From positions 40,226 through 104,225 of the forward strand of contig NZ_FNVB01000015.1 in assembly GCF_900108315.1 (NCBI RefSeq): DNA of 64,000 bases. The letters run 5' to 3'. Positions 16,878 through 25,334 of this stretch are shown one piece after another. Numbering within the stretch: position 1 is the stretch's first letter; each line of letters opens with the position of its first letter. This DNA comes from Saccharopolyspora kobensis (GTDB taxonomy: Bacteria > Actinomycetota > Actinomycetes > Mycobacteriales > Pseudonocardiaceae). A program made the position numbers and the translations under genes. A model generated the notes under the pieces. It searched no databases. It saw only the letters and a program-made list of their open reading frames with translations, and was not told the origin of the DNA.

Positions 16878-17186
16878 ATGGCTGTTGTGAAGATCAATGC
16901 GATCGAGGTTCCCGAAGGTGCTGGTCCGGAACTGGAGAAGCGGTTCGCTTCGCGGCACGGCTCGGTGGACAGCGCGCCGGGCTTCCTCGGGTTCGAGCTG
17001 CTGCGCCCGGTGAAGGGCGACAACCGCTACTTCGTCTACACGAAGTGGGAGTCCGAGGAGGCGTTCCAGGCCTGGGCGTCGGGCCCGGCGAAGGCCGCGC
17101 ACGCCGGTGAGGCGAAGAACCCGGTCGCCTCCGGGTCCAGCCTGCTCGAGTTCGAGCTGGTCCAGGAGTCCTACCCGGAGAAGTGA
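16878..17186 (+). CDS. mhuD: Haem-degrading monooxygenase MhuD (IsdG-like)
   Basis: The 102-residue protein is a single ABM/ferredoxin-like domain. It follows M. tuberculosis MhuD (Rv3592) closely as I recall that sequence: N-terminus VVKINAIEVPEGAGPELEKR, then PGFLGFELLRPVKG and ESEEAFQAWASGPA. The haem-site residues are all at the MhuD positions: Asn7, Trp66 and the proximal ligand His75. It should therefore open the haem ring and release iron, to mycobilin-type products rather than biliverdin plus CO if it behaves like MhuD. It stands alone on its own promoter and converges on the EEP gene. Confidence 0.92.
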   Translation: MAVVKINAIEVPEGAGPELEKRFASRHGSVDSAPGFLGFELLRPVKGDNRYFVYTKWESEEAFQAWASGPAKAAHAGEAKNPVASGSSLLEFELVQESYPEK

Positions 17187-17192
17187 TCCGGT

Positions 17193-17234
17193 CGTGAGCG
17201 TTTTGGGGTGTCAGAGCGCCCCAAAACGCTCACG
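17193..17234. repeat. Family A palindrome, copy 3
   Basis: Nearly perfect: CGTGAGCGTTTTGGGG arm, centre TGTCAGAGC, CCCCAAAACGCTCACG arm. It begins 7 bases after the mhuD stop and ends 29 bases from the convergent EEP stop, so it probably serves both genes. Confidence 0.87.
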
Positions 17235-17263
17235 GACCCCGTCCCCGGCGCGAGGGTTCCGCC

Positions 17264-18256
17264 TCAGCCGCGCCACCGCAGAGTCGCGAGGATCGCGCGG
17301 TGGTCGGCGCCCGGCAGCGGGAAGACCTCGAAGGCCTGCGGGGTCAGCTCCGGTGTGGTGAGGACGTGGTCGATCGTCACCGGCGGCGGGAACCAGCCCT
17401 TCGGCCAGGTCGCGCTCAGCCCCGCGCCGGTGGCCGCCGCGGCGTCGGTGTAGCCGCGGCCGATCAGGTCGCCGAGCCGGGAGTGGTCGAGCGTCGCGTT
17501 GAAGTCGCCCGCCAGCACTCGCGGCGTGCCGTTCAGCGGCAGCTGCCCCAGCTCGGTCATCTCGCGCCGCCACACGTCGTAGGTGTCGCGCCCCATCGGG
17601 TACAGCGGGTGCACCGCGACGATCTCCACCGGTGGGCTGCCCGGCCGGTCCAGCAGCGCTGACGGCTGGGCGAGCGTCGACTCCGGCACCAGGTCCAGCT
17701 CGCGCAGCGGGTAGCGCGCCGCGATGCCCGAGCCGTCCGCCTTCGGGCCCGGGCTGAACACCCGGTGCGGCAGTTCGGCGCCCAGGTCCGCGCGGTCCAG
17801 GCGGTCCACCAGCTCCGGGGTGAGTTCCTGAAGGCTGAGCACGTCGACCTCGTGCCGCCGCACCAGCTCCACCACCGCCGTCGCGTCCGCCTGACCGAAG
17901 TAGGCGTTGACCGACAGCACCCGCAGCTCGGTGCCCTGCGCCGGAGCCGCGCTCGACATCGTCCGCGGCGCGACGGAGAGCACGAGCAGCACCGTCACCA
18001 GGCCGACGACGAGCATCGTCAGCCAGCGGCGCAACAGCAGCCCGAAGAGCGTGAGCACCGCGCCGACCAGCACGGCGTACGGGGTCAGCGCCACCAGCGC
18101 CACGGTGTAGCGGTCGAACTCCAGTCCGCCCAGCGGCAGCGCCGCCCAAGCGAGGAAACCGAGGCTCAGCAGCACCAGCAGGGCGGTCAGCAGCCGCCCG
18201 CCCGGCTTTCGCGGATCCAGCTCCTCTTCCGGCTGTTCGACCAACGTCCGCGTCAC
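17264..18256 (-). CDS. Membrane-anchored endonuclease/exonuclease/phosphatase-family protein
   Basis: The 330-residue protein has three predicted N-terminal membrane helices (about 22-42, 50-70, 76-95), followed by an EEP (DNase I-like) domain from residue 108. The domain has its metal and catalytic motifs: VLSLQELTPE (Glu), VAVHPLYP, LAGDFNATLDH (Asp, Asn), TIDHVLTT and GADHRAILATL (His). The catalytic part should face outward. Targets of this architecture include phosphodiesters of nucleic acids or lipids; none can be assigned. GTG start with AGGGGGC upstream. It is divergent from the DrrA-like gene. Confidence 0.85.
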   Translation of the reverse strand: MTRTLVEQPEEELDPRKPGGRLLTALLVLLSLGFLAWAALPLGGLEFDRYTVALVALTPYAVLVGAVLTLFGLLLRRWLTMLVVGLVTVLLVLSVAPRTMSSAAPAQGTELRVLSVNAYFGQADATAVVELVRRHEVDVLSLQELTPELVDRLDRADLGAELPHRVFSPGPKADGSGIAARYPLRELDLVPESTLAQPSALLDRPGSPPVEIVAVHPLYPMGRDTYDVWRREMTELGQLPLNGTPRVLAGDFNATLDHSRLGDLIGRGYTDAAAATGAGLSATWPKGWFPPPVTIDHVLTTPELTPQAFEVFPLPGADHRAILATLRWRG

Positions 18257-18321
18257 TCGCGCCCCCTGTCATCCGGCTCACCAAGCCTGTCAGCGCGCTG
18301 TGCGCGCGCTGTCAGCGCCCC

Positions 18322-18334
18322 TTCGGATAGTGGG
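18322..18334 (+). promoter_or_regulatory. Putative -10 region upstream of the DrrA-like gene
   Basis: TTCGGATAGTGGG contains a GATAGT-type -10 about 27 bases before the ATG, with a good GAGGAGG ribosome binding site in between. Upstream, CTGTCAGCGC occurs twice (18290-18320) around GCGCGC runs and could be an operator. Weak evidence. Confidence 0.35.
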
Positions 18335-18359
18335 ATGCGCAAGCCCTTGAGGAGGTTGC

Positions 18360-19307
18360 ATGTCATACGCGATCCAGGCCGAAGGCCTGGTCAAACGCTT
18401 CGGCTCCACCACCGCGCTGGCCGGGGTCGACCTCGCCGTGCCCGCCGGGACGATCCTCGGCGTGCTCGGCCCGAACGGCGCGGGCAAGACGACCACGGTG
18501 CGCATCCTGGCCACCCTGCTCCGGCCGGACGCCGGCACCGCGACCGTCGCGGGCTACGACGTGCTCCGGCAGTCGGTCGCGGTGCGCAGCCGCATCGGGC
18601 TGACCGGGCAGTACGCCTCGGTGGACGAGGAGCTGACCGGGGTGGAGAACCTGGTGCTGATCGGCCGCCTGCTGGAGATGCCGCGCGGCGACGCCAAGGC
18701 GCGCGCCGCCGAGCTGCTGGAGCGGTTCGGCCTGACCGACGCGGGCGGGCGCGCGATCAAGACCTACTCCGGCGGGATGCGCCGCCGCCTGGACCTGGCC
18801 GCGAGCCTGGTGGGCCGCCCCGAGATCCTCTACCTGGACGAGCCGACCACCGGGCTGGACCCGCGCAGCCGCAACCAGGTCTGGGACATGGTCCGCGACC
18901 TGACCGGCGAAGGCGTCACGGTGCTGCTGACCACGCAGTACCTGGAGGAGGCCGATCAGCTGGCCGACCGGATCAGCGTGATCGACCACGGCCGGGTCGT
19001 CGCGGACGGCCGCGCCGACGAGCTCAAGCGCCGGACCGGCGGGCAGACCCTGCAGGTGCGCCCGACCGATCTGGCGAACGTGCCCGCGGTGCGCCGGATC
19101 CTGACCGAGCTGACCGGCGCCGAACCGGCCGTGAACGACGAGAGCGGGCTGCTCACCGCCCCGGTGGACGACCCGGTGCTGCTGTCCACCCTGGTCCGCC
19201 GCCTGGACGACGCGGGCATCACGGCGGACGAGCTCGCGCTGCGCCTGCCGAGCCTGGACGAGGTGTTCCTGGCCATCACCGGAAAACCAGCCGAGGAGGC
19301 GGCATGA
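18360..19307 (+). CDS. Daunorubicin-resistance-type ABC transporter ATP-binding protein (DrrA-like)
   Basis: The 315-residue ATPase of an ABC-2 exporter has Walker A GPNGAGKTT near 42, signature YSGGMRRRLDLA near 138, Walker B ILYLDEPTTGLD near 158 and the DrrA-type TTQYLEEADQLADR switch region near 192. The C-terminal regulatory extension (220-315) with a conserved LDEVFLAITG end is typical of DrrA proteins. It energises the permease encoded downstream. Related pairs export antibiotics, lipids or unknown compounds; no biosynthetic genes are adjacent, so the substrate is unknown. Confidence 0.9.
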   Translation: MSYAIQAEGLVKRFGSTTALAGVDLAVPAGTILGVLGPNGAGKTTTVRILATLLRPDAGTATVAGYDVLRQSVAVRSRIGLTGQYASVDEELTGVENLVLIGRLLEMPRGDAKARAAELLERFGLTDAGGRAIKTYSGGMRRRLDLAASLVGRPEILYLDEPTTGLDPRSRNQVWDMVRDLTGEGVTVLLTTQYLEEADQLADRISVIDHGRVVADGRADELKRRTGGQTLQVRPTDLANVPAVRRILTELTGAEPAVNDESGLLTAPVDDPVLLSTLVRRLDDAGITADELALRLPSLDEVFLAITGKPAEEAA

Positions 19308-19456
19308 GTCATCTCAGCTCTGTGCCCACCCAAGCCCCGCGCAACCGCGCCCCGGGGGAACGTGACGCAACCCAGCCACGAGGAACGGCGAAACGCGCGA
19401 TCAACTCTCAACGCAACCACCACTGCGAATCGCGGAGAGGCGGGGCTGCCGCGTGA
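19304..19456 (+). CDS. Possible 50-residue translation-coupling ORF between the exporter genes
   Basis: A 50-codon frame (MSHLSSVPTQAPRNR...) starts with ATG overlapping the ATPase stop (ATGA) and ends with TGA overlapping the permease GTG (GTGA). It therefore bridges the 145-base gap exactly. The predicted peptide is Arg/Asn/Gln-rich and unlike any family I know. By my count only about two thirds of codons end in G or C, clearly below the neighbours. It may be a coupling device, a small real protein, or chance. Confidence 0.3.
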   Translation: MSHLSSVPTQAPRNRAPGERDATQPRGTAKRAINSQRNHHCESRRGGAAA

Positions 19457-20271
19457 CTGCCACATTGGAACGCACGCCCGCCGCTGCTGCGGCGGCGCCC
19501 GAGAGCATTGGGCCGCTGCGCACGCTTCGGCACGGGTTGACGCTCGCCGGGCGGAGCGTGCTGAAGATCCGCAAGTCGCCCGAGGGCCTGATCGACGTCA
19601 CCATCCAGCCGATCCTGTTCCTGGTCATGTTCGTCTACCTCTTCGGCGGCGCGATCTCCGGGGACACCGGTTCCTACCTGCAGGTCACGCTGCCCGGCGT
19701 GATGGCGATGAACATGGTCTTCGGCAGCCTCGGCACCGGCATGGCGCTCAACACCGACATCAACAAGGGCGTCTTCGACCGGTTCCGCAGCCTGCCGGTG
19801 GCGCGTTCGGCGCCGCTGATCGGCGCGGTGCTCGGTGACATCGTGCGCTACCTGGTGTCGCTGGCGGTGCTGCTGGTGTTCGCCACGATCATGGGCTTCC
19901 GGATCCAGACCGATCCGCTGTCCGCGCTGCTCGCGATCGTCGTGGTGATCGCCTTCGCGCTGGCGATGTGCTGGATCACGGTGTTCCTGGGGATGCTGAT
20001 CAAGAGCCAGCAGGCGCTGCCGGGCGTGGCGATGGCGTTCATGTTCCCGCTCACCATGGGCAGCAACGTGTTCGTGCCGACGCACACGATGCCGGGCTGG
20101 CTGCAGGCGTGGGTGGGGATCAACCCGGTCACCCAGCTCGCGGACACCGCTCGCGGCCTGATGATCGGCGGCCCGGTCCTCGGCCCGCTGACGGCCACCG
20201 CGATCTGGATGGTGGCGATCGTGGCGGTGTTCTTCCCGCTGGCGATGTGGGCCTACCGCCGGCGGGTCTGA
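19453..20271 (+). CDS. ABC-2 type exporter permease (DrrB-like)
   Basis: The 272-residue membrane subunit has six predicted helices and the ABC-2 family pattern: an N-terminal amphipathic region, first helix IQPILFLVMFVYLFGG (about 56-72), and the conserved motif near INPVTQLADTARGLMIGG (about 218-236) before the last helix. It forms the exporter with the upstream DrrA-like ATPase. GTG start follows CGGAGAGGCGGGG. It converges on the SARP gene with a strong hairpin between them. Confidence 0.88.
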   Translation: MTATLERTPAAAAAAPESIGPLRTLRHGLTLAGRSVLKIRKSPEGLIDVTIQPILFLVMFVYLFGGAISGDTGSYLQVTLPGVMAMNMVFGSLGTGMALNTDINKGVFDRFRSLPVARSAPLIGAVLGDIVRYLVSLAVLLVFATIMGFRIQTDPLSALLAIVVVIAFALAMCWITVFLGMLIKSQQALPGVAMAFMFPLTMGSNVFVPTHTMPGWLQAWVGINPVTQLADTARGLMIGGPVLGPLTATAIWMVAIVAVFFPLAMWAYRRRV

Positions 20272-20280
20272 ACCGCACGG

Positions 20281-20319
20281 CCGGGTTCCTCCCGCACTTG
20301 GGGGGCGGGAGGAACCCGG
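20281..20319. terminator. Bidirectional terminator hairpin
   Basis: Perfect 15-bp stem (CCGGGTTCCTCCCGC paired with GCGGGAGGAACCCGG) with a 9-base loop between the convergent exporter and SARP genes. It ends immediately at the SARP stop codon. Confidence 0.85.
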
Positions 20320-23300
20320 TCACGCGCCCAGCGCCGCGCGCAACTCCTCGAACGCGGCTTCGCGGGAGAGGGCCGCGCCCTTCTCCCGCTCGGCGTCGTA
20401 GCTCCCGGTCAAGGTGTGCAGGAGGTCGCGCACCTCCGGGTCGCCTTCGTCGAGCTGGCCGCGCAGCGCGACCGCGATGCCGAGCAGCCGCGCCGCCGGT
20501 TCCGGCCGCCCCTGCGCGAATTCCGTCCTCGCCGCCTGCTCGGCGATGGCGGCGGTCATCGGCATGTCGCGGAGGTCCAGGCCGGTGACCAGCGCTTCGG
20601 CCAGTCCGGCTCGCGCGGCGTCGAAGTCGCCCTCGGAGGCGTGCAGCCGGGATTCGCAGATCTTGACCAGCTGCCGCAGCGGTTGCGGCGTCACGGTCAT
20701 GTCGCCGACCAGCTCGCGCAGTTCGGCGATCCGCTCCCACGCCCCGGCGAAGTCCCCGGTCTGCCGCGCCACCTCGGCCAGGCCGCTCAGCGCACCGATC
20801 CGGTGGTGCGGGAACGCGTTCTGGCCGAATTCCGCGGCCCGGCGCAGCTCTTCCTCCGCGCCCGCGGGATCGCCCGCGCGCAGCCGTTCGAGGCCGATCC
20901 GCGCCAGCACCGACACCAGGTCGTCGGTGCAGCGCAGTTCCCGCAGGGTCGCGGCCGATTCCTGCAGCGCCGCTATCGAGCCTCCGTGGTCGCCGCGCTG
21001 GGAGCGCAGTTCGGCCAGGCTCTGGATCGTGCTCGCGGTGCCCCACCGGTCGCCGATCGCGCGGAACTCGGCCAGCGACGCGAGCATGTTCTCCTCCGCC
21101 GGTCCGGGATTCCCGGTGTGCTCCAAACCCCAGGCCCGGCAGTAGAGACCGGCCGCGCGCGCCCACGGGTGCGCGTCCTGCAGCGCGGACTCGACGCAAC
21201 GCTCCATTTCGGACAGTTCGCCGCAGAGCATCCAGGCCATCGGTTCCATCATCGCCGCGTACAGGTACCGCGATCGGGCGCCGGTGTCGCGGACCTCGGT
21301 CACCGCGGCGCGCAGGCGGGTGAACCAGTCCGGTTCCTCGGCGACCAGTCGCCGCATCAGCCCGACCACCGCCCGGCTCGCCGCCGGGGCCGCGCCCGGC
21401 AGCTCGGCGACGGCGTTGAGCCGGCCGATCAGCTCCTCGTGCTGCGCCGCCATCGACCAGTACCAGCACAACGCCGCCACCAGCCGGATCCCCCGGTCCG
21501 CGTCGCCGGACGAGGTGGCCCAGTGCAGGGCGGCGATGATGTTGTCGTGATCGGCGTCCAGCCGTTCCATCCAGTCGATCTGGTCGGCCTCGTGCACCTT
21601 CGGCGCGATGCTCTCGGAGAACTCGACGTAGTACGCCGCGTGCGAGGAGCGCAGCGCGTCCTCCTCCCCCGCCGCGTCGAGCTTCTCGGCGCAGAAGGCG
21701 CGCACCGTCTCCAACATCCGGTAGCGCATGCCCAGGCCCGAATCCACCGCCTCCACCAGGGATTTCTCCACCAGCGACAGCAGCACGTAGAACGCGTCGC
21801 CGCCGGTGATCTCGGCATCGGCGCACACCCCGGAGATGGCCTCCGGCGTGGCGCCGCCCGCGAACACCGACAGCCGCCGGGCCAACGTCTGCTCCTGCTC
21901 GGTGAGCAGGTCCCAGCTCCACTCCACGACCGCGCGCAGCGTCCGGTGGCGGGGCATCGAGGTGCGGTTGCCGTTGGTGAGCAACCGGAACCGGTCGTCC
22001 AGCCGGTCGGCGATCTGCCGCGCGCTCATCGCCCGCAGCCGGGCCGCGGCGAGCTCGATCGCCAGCGGCATGCCGTCCAGCCGGCGGCAGATCTCCACCA
22101 CGTCACCGATGTTGTCCTCGTCCAGCGCGAACCCCGGGCGAGCAGCCGACGCCCGGTCCGCGAACAGCCGCACCGCTGCGGATTCCCGCGCCGCAGCGGT
22201 GGATTCCGGCAGCTCCAGCGGGCCGACGGGCAGCAACCGCTCGCCGGCCACCGCGAGCGGCTCGCGGCTCGTGGCGAGCACCCGCAGCTGCGGCGAGCGG
22301 CCCAGGACCTCCTGGGCGAACTCGGCGACGGCGCCGATCACGTGCTCGCAGTTGTCCAGCACCAGCAACGTCGGTTCCGCCGCGAGCAGCTCCCCCACCC
22401 GGCTCAAGGCGTGCGTCTTCGGGCCCTCCAGCAACCGGTTCTCGCGGATGCCCAGCGCGGTCAGCACCGCCGATGTCAGGTCCTGCTCGTCGCGCAGCGG
22501 CGCGAGCTCCACGAACCACACCCGCCGGTCGGACACCCCGGCCGCGGTTTCGGTGGCCAGCCGGGTCTTGCCCGCGCCGCCCGGTCCGAAGAGCGTGACC
22601 AGCCGGGCATCGGCCAGCTCCGCCCGCGTGCGCTCGATCTCCCGCTCCCGGCCGACGAAGCTGCTCAACCGCGTCGGCAGCACGGCAGGGCTCGACGACC
22701 GGCGCGGCTCCGGCTTCGGCGCGAGCGCCGGATCACCGCGCAGCATCGCGAGCTGCAAGTCCTTGAGCTCCTGCGACGGCTCCACGCCGAACTCGTCGTC
22801 CAGCCGCCGTCGCAACGCCTCGAACACCGCCAGCGCATCCGGCTGCCTGCCGCAGGCGTAGAGCGCGCGAATCCGCAGCGAGGTGAGCCGCTCGCGCAGC
22901 GGGTAGCGCGCGCACAGGCCTTGCAGCTCGGGCACCAGGTCGACCTGGTGCCCAGCGCGCAGATCCGCTTCGATGCGATCTTCGAGCGCCGTGAGGCGCA
23001 GCTCGTCCAGCCGCGCCACCTGCGCTTCGGCGAACGGAGCGTCGAGGAAGTCGGCGAGCGCGCCGCCGCGCCAGAGCGCCAGCGCCTCGCGGAGCGAGGC
23101 AGCGGCGGCGTCGACGTGGCCGTCGCGGAGCAGGCGGCGGCCATCGGCCGCGAGCCGCGCGAAGCGGTCGGCGTCGACGTCGTCGGGATCGACCAGGAGG
23201 GCGTAGCCCGACGGGTCGGAGCGCAGCGTCAGCGAGCCGTCGAGCGCGCGGCGCGCGCGGGAGACGAGCGACTGGAGCGCGTTGAGCGCGCCGGCCGGCT

Positions 23301-23463
23301 GGGCGGAGCCCCAGAGGTCGGCGATGAGCCGCTCGGTGGCGACGGTGCGGCCGGCTTCGAGCGCGAGGCGCGCGAGGAGCGTGCGCACCCGGAGGCCGCC
23401 CACGTCGACCGTCCGGCCGTCGGGGGCGGTCAGCCGGAATGGCCCCAGGAGAGCGACACGCAC
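20320..23463 (-). CDS. AfsR/SARP-family transcriptional regulator with ATPase and TPR domains
   Basis: A 1,047-residue multidomain activator. Residues 1-92 form the OmpR-like winged helix (MRVALLGPFRLTAPDGRTVD; ALNALQSLVSRARRAL). Residues 95-245 form the bacterial transcriptional activation domain. An AP/NB-ARC-type ATPase follows, with Walker A FGPGGAGKTRLATE near 293 and LLVLDNCEHV near 362. The C-terminal third (about 690-1045) is helical repeats of TPR type. AfsR-like proteins activate secondary-metabolism or small regulatory genes in response to phosphorylation or nucleotide. The nearest candidate target is the convergent DrrAB-type exporter. GTG start. Confidence 0.9.
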   Translation of the reverse strand: MRVALLGPFRLTAPDGRTVDVGGLRVRTLLARLALEAGRTVATERLIADLWGSAQPAGALNALQSLVSRARRALDGSLTLRSDPSGYALLVDPDDVDADRFARLAADGRRLLRDGHVDAAAASLREALALWRGGALADFLDAPFAEAQVARLDELRLTALEDRIEADLRAGHQVDLVPELQGLCARYPLRERLTSLRIRALYACGRQPDALAVFEALRRRLDDEFGVEPSQELKDLQLAMLRGDPALAPKPEPRRSSSPAVLPTRLSSFVGREREIERTRAELADARLVTLFGPGGAGKTRLATETAAGVSDRRVWFVELAPLRDEQDLTSAVLTALGIRENRLLEGPKTHALSRVGELLAAEPTLLVLDNCEHVIGAVAEFAQEVLGRSPQLRVLATSREPLAVAGERLLPVGPLELPESTAAARESAAVRLFADRASAARPGFALDEDNIGDVVEICRRLDGMPLAIELAAARLRAMSARQIADRLDDRFRLLTNGNRTSMPRHRTLRAVVEWSWDLLTEQEQTLARRLSVFAGGATPEAISGVCADAEITGGDAFYVLLSLVEKSLVEAVDSGLGMRYRMLETVRAFCAEKLDAAGEEDALRSSHAAYYVEFSESIAPKVHEADQIDWMERLDADHDNIIAALHWATSSGDADRGIRLVAALCWYWSMAAQHEELIGRLNAVAELPGAAPAASRAVVGLMRRLVAEEPDWFTRLRAAVTEVRDTGARSRYLYAAMMEPMAWMLCGELSEMERCVESALQDAHPWARAAGLYCRAWGLEHTGNPGPAEENMLASLAEFRAIGDRWGTASTIQSLAELRSQRGDHGGSIAALQESAATLRELRCTDDLVSVLARIGLERLRAGDPAGAEEELRRAAEFGQNAFPHHRIGALSGLAEVARQTGDFAGAWERIAELRELVGDMTVTPQPLRQLVKICESRLHASEGDFDAARAGLAEALVTGLDLRDMPMTAAIAEQAARTEFAQGRPEPAARLLGIAVALRGQLDEGDPEVRDLLHTLTGSYDAEREKGAALSREAAFEELRAALGA

Positions 23464-23510
23464 CTGCCCAGCTTCTCAAAGATGCCTGCTCCGGTGCTCG
23501 TCTTTAACCG

Positions 23511-24395
23511 TTACCGGCCGTTGCTGCGCAGCACCGAGACCGCATTGGCGGTCGCGTAGCCGCGCCATTCCAGGGCCGCCGCGTCGGAATAGCCGGTGAA
23601 GTCCACGGCCCATCCGCCGTCCTCGCGCTGGCCCCGTTCCACCCGGTCGAGGTCGGCGGACACGGCGTCGGGGTCCAGCAGATCGCGGACCGGGCGTCCG
23701 GGCTCGGGCGCGTAGTCGAGGAGGTGGAGGGTTTCGCCCTCCGCTCCGCCGACGACGGCGACGGCTCCGTCCGGCGGGACGAAGCGGCCGAGGTGATCGA
23801 GCAGCTCGCGCGCCTCGCGGTGGGTGTCGGAAGCGGCGTCGAGCAGCTGGAGCGCGAAGGAGAGGACGTAGGCGAAGGGGGCTTCGTCGATCCGTCGGAT
23901 CGCCTCGAAGCAGTAGCGCGTCGCCGTCTCCAACCACGGGTGGTCGAGGACCGATCCGTCCCAGCGCGCGAGCCGGTGGGCCTGCGCCGCCACGGCCGCG
24001 GTGATCTGCAGCGACGACTCAGCGGGATCCGCTTGGGCCCAGAAGGGCGCGCACGCCGCGGGATCGCTGATCGGCAGCGCGAACGGCAGGCCGCCGTCGG
24101 GCAGCGTCGCGGCGTTCAGCCAGTCGAGCAGGGCCGTGAGGTGCGGGGAGTTCGCTCGGGCGTCCGCGAGCGCTTCGAGCGCGTGCTGCGCGCCGCCGGG
24201 CTGGCTCTCCGGGGCGCGGAGATCCGGTTCCAGGCCCCACCCGTAGCCGCCGTCCGGGTTCCGGTAGGCGTCGAGCCCGCTGACGATCGCGTCGCGAGCG
24301 GCGTCGCCGCCGGTCAGGGCCTCGAAACGCCGCCGGTCGAGAACTCTCGCGTGCGCGGTCATGAACTTCCTCGCGCGCCCCAGGTCGATGCTCAT
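23511..24395 (-). CDS. Prenyltransferase/squalene-cyclase-fold (alpha/alpha toroid) protein, function unknown
   Basis: A 294-residue cytosolic protein with repeated glycine-rich helical hairpins like the QW motifs of terpene cyclases and prenyltransferase beta subunits: NPDGGYGWGLEPDL near 48 and REDGGWAVDFTGYSDAA near 262. The catalytic DxDD of squalene cyclases is absent, so cyclase activity is not supported. It lies 53 bases after the AraC regulator stop and 47 bases before the SARP start, all on the same strand, suggesting co-transcription. Confidence 0.72.
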   Translation of the reverse strand: MSIDLGRARKFMTAHARVLDRRRFEALTGGDAARDAIVSGLDAYRNPDGGYGWGLEPDLRAPESQPGGAQHALEALADARANSPHLTALLDWLNAATLPDGGLPFALPISDPAACAPFWAQADPAESSLQITAAVAAQAHRLARWDGSVLDHPWLETATRYCFEAIRRIDEAPFAYVLSFALQLLDAASDTHREARELLDHLGRFVPPDGAVAVVGGAEGETLHLLDYAPEPGRPVRDLLDPDAVSADLDRVERGQREDGGWAVDFTGYSDAAALEWRGYATANAVSVLRSNGR

Positions 24396-24448
24396 GCGAG
24401 GACTCTGCCAGCTGCGGCCCCGATCCGGCTTGGACGAATCGGCCACGG

Positions 24449-25129
24449 TCACGCGCGGGCGAGCGCAGCGGGCGTGCGCCCCGCGAGCCGCTTGGCCTCG
24501 CGGGTGAAGTGGGCCTGGTCGACGTAGCCCGCGGTCGCGGCGGCTTCGCCCAGCGGCAGCCCCGATCGCGCGAGGTGGAGCGCGCGCTGGAAGCGGTGGA
24601 TCTGCGCGAGCGACTTGGGGCCGTAGCCGAAGAGCCGGCCGCTGAGCCTGCGCAGCGACCGCTCCGAGAGGTCGTGGCGATCCGCCGTCTCCCGCACGCT
24701 CAGCCCGTCGCGGGCCGCGCGGTCCAGCGAGGCCGCGATGCGCAGGAGCGAACGGTCGGGGTCGGCCCGGGCCCACAGGTCGAGCAGCACCCGTTCGAGG
24801 GCATCGGCCGGGTCGGCCTCGAACGACCGGTGCTTCGGCGGGGAGACGAGTTCCGCCAGCTCGATCCGCCGGTCCGTCAGCTCGTCCGCGGGCACTCCCA
24901 GCAGCGCGTTCGCCACGCCCGGGGCCAGCCGAAGGCCCCACGTCACCTCTCCCGGCCGCGTCCGGACGGTCATCGCCCGGGTGTCGGCGCCTGCGACCAC
25001 GAGGCGGCCCTGGAACCACATCAGATCCAGCACGCCGTCGGGCACGATGTGCTGCTGGGGCCCGTCCGCCCGCACGCGCCACACCGTCGCTCCGGTCCGG
25101 GCACCGCGGCGGGCCGCGTAGTTCGCCAC
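24449..25129 (-). CDS. AraC-family transcriptional regulator
   Basis: The 226-residue protein has an N-terminal beta-rich sensing domain of the DUF6597/AraC type (VPDGVLDLMWFQGRLVVAGAD) and a C-terminal double helix-turn-helix (about 140-226). The latter has the family signature around FGYGPKSLAQIHRFQRAL and AGYVDQAHFTREAKRLAG. GTG start with GGAGGTGACC upstream fixes the N-terminus. It is divergent from dedA and probably the first gene of a unit with the cyclase-fold protein. The inducer is unknown. Confidence 0.87.
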   Translation of the reverse strand: MANYAARRGARTGATVWRVRADGPQQHIVPDGVLDLMWFQGRLVVAGADTRAMTVRTRPGEVTWGLRLAPGVANALLGVPADELTDRRIELAELVSPPKHRSFEADPADALERVLLDLWARADPDRSLLRIAASLDRAARDGLSVRETADRHDLSERSLRRLSGRLFGYGPKSLAQIHRFQRALHLARSGLPLGEAAATAGYVDQAHFTREAKRLAGRTPAALARA

Positions 25130-25252
25130 TCGCGGTCACCTCCGTCCCGCTCGGACAGCGTAAGGGCGGGGGCGCTCGGGCCGCGAAACGTGCCGAGGAG
25201 TGGCGTAGATCACTCTTAGTGTGGGCGGAGTACGCCGAACGGCTGGAATCAT

Positions 25253-25274
25253 GGAATAAACGGACATTTATTCC
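25253..25274. promoter_or_regulatory. 22-bp inverted repeat in the araC-type/dedA divergent region
   Basis: GGAATAAA and TTTATTCC, perfect 8-bp arms separated by CGGACA, stand out as an AT-rich island in GC-rich sequence. It lies 61 bases before the dedA ATG and 124 bases from the AraC-type GTG, a reasonable operator position. Confidence 0.5.
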
Positions 25275-25334
25275 GATCATCGTTCCGCTTTTGCCGCGAG
25301 CCGCGGCGGAGCACCCCAACCCGGAGCCGCTCGA

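Noticed and set aside
18360..24395. Secondary-metabolite gene cluster suggested by SARP plus DrrAB exporter
   Set aside because: No PKS, NRPS, terpene synthase or tailoring enzymes are nearby; the cyclase-fold protein lacks a catalytic DxDD motif.
25130..25334. tRNA or small RNA gene in the araC-dedA gap
   Set aside because: No cloverleaf or conserved tRNA T-loop sequence is visible; only the operator-like palindrome stands out.
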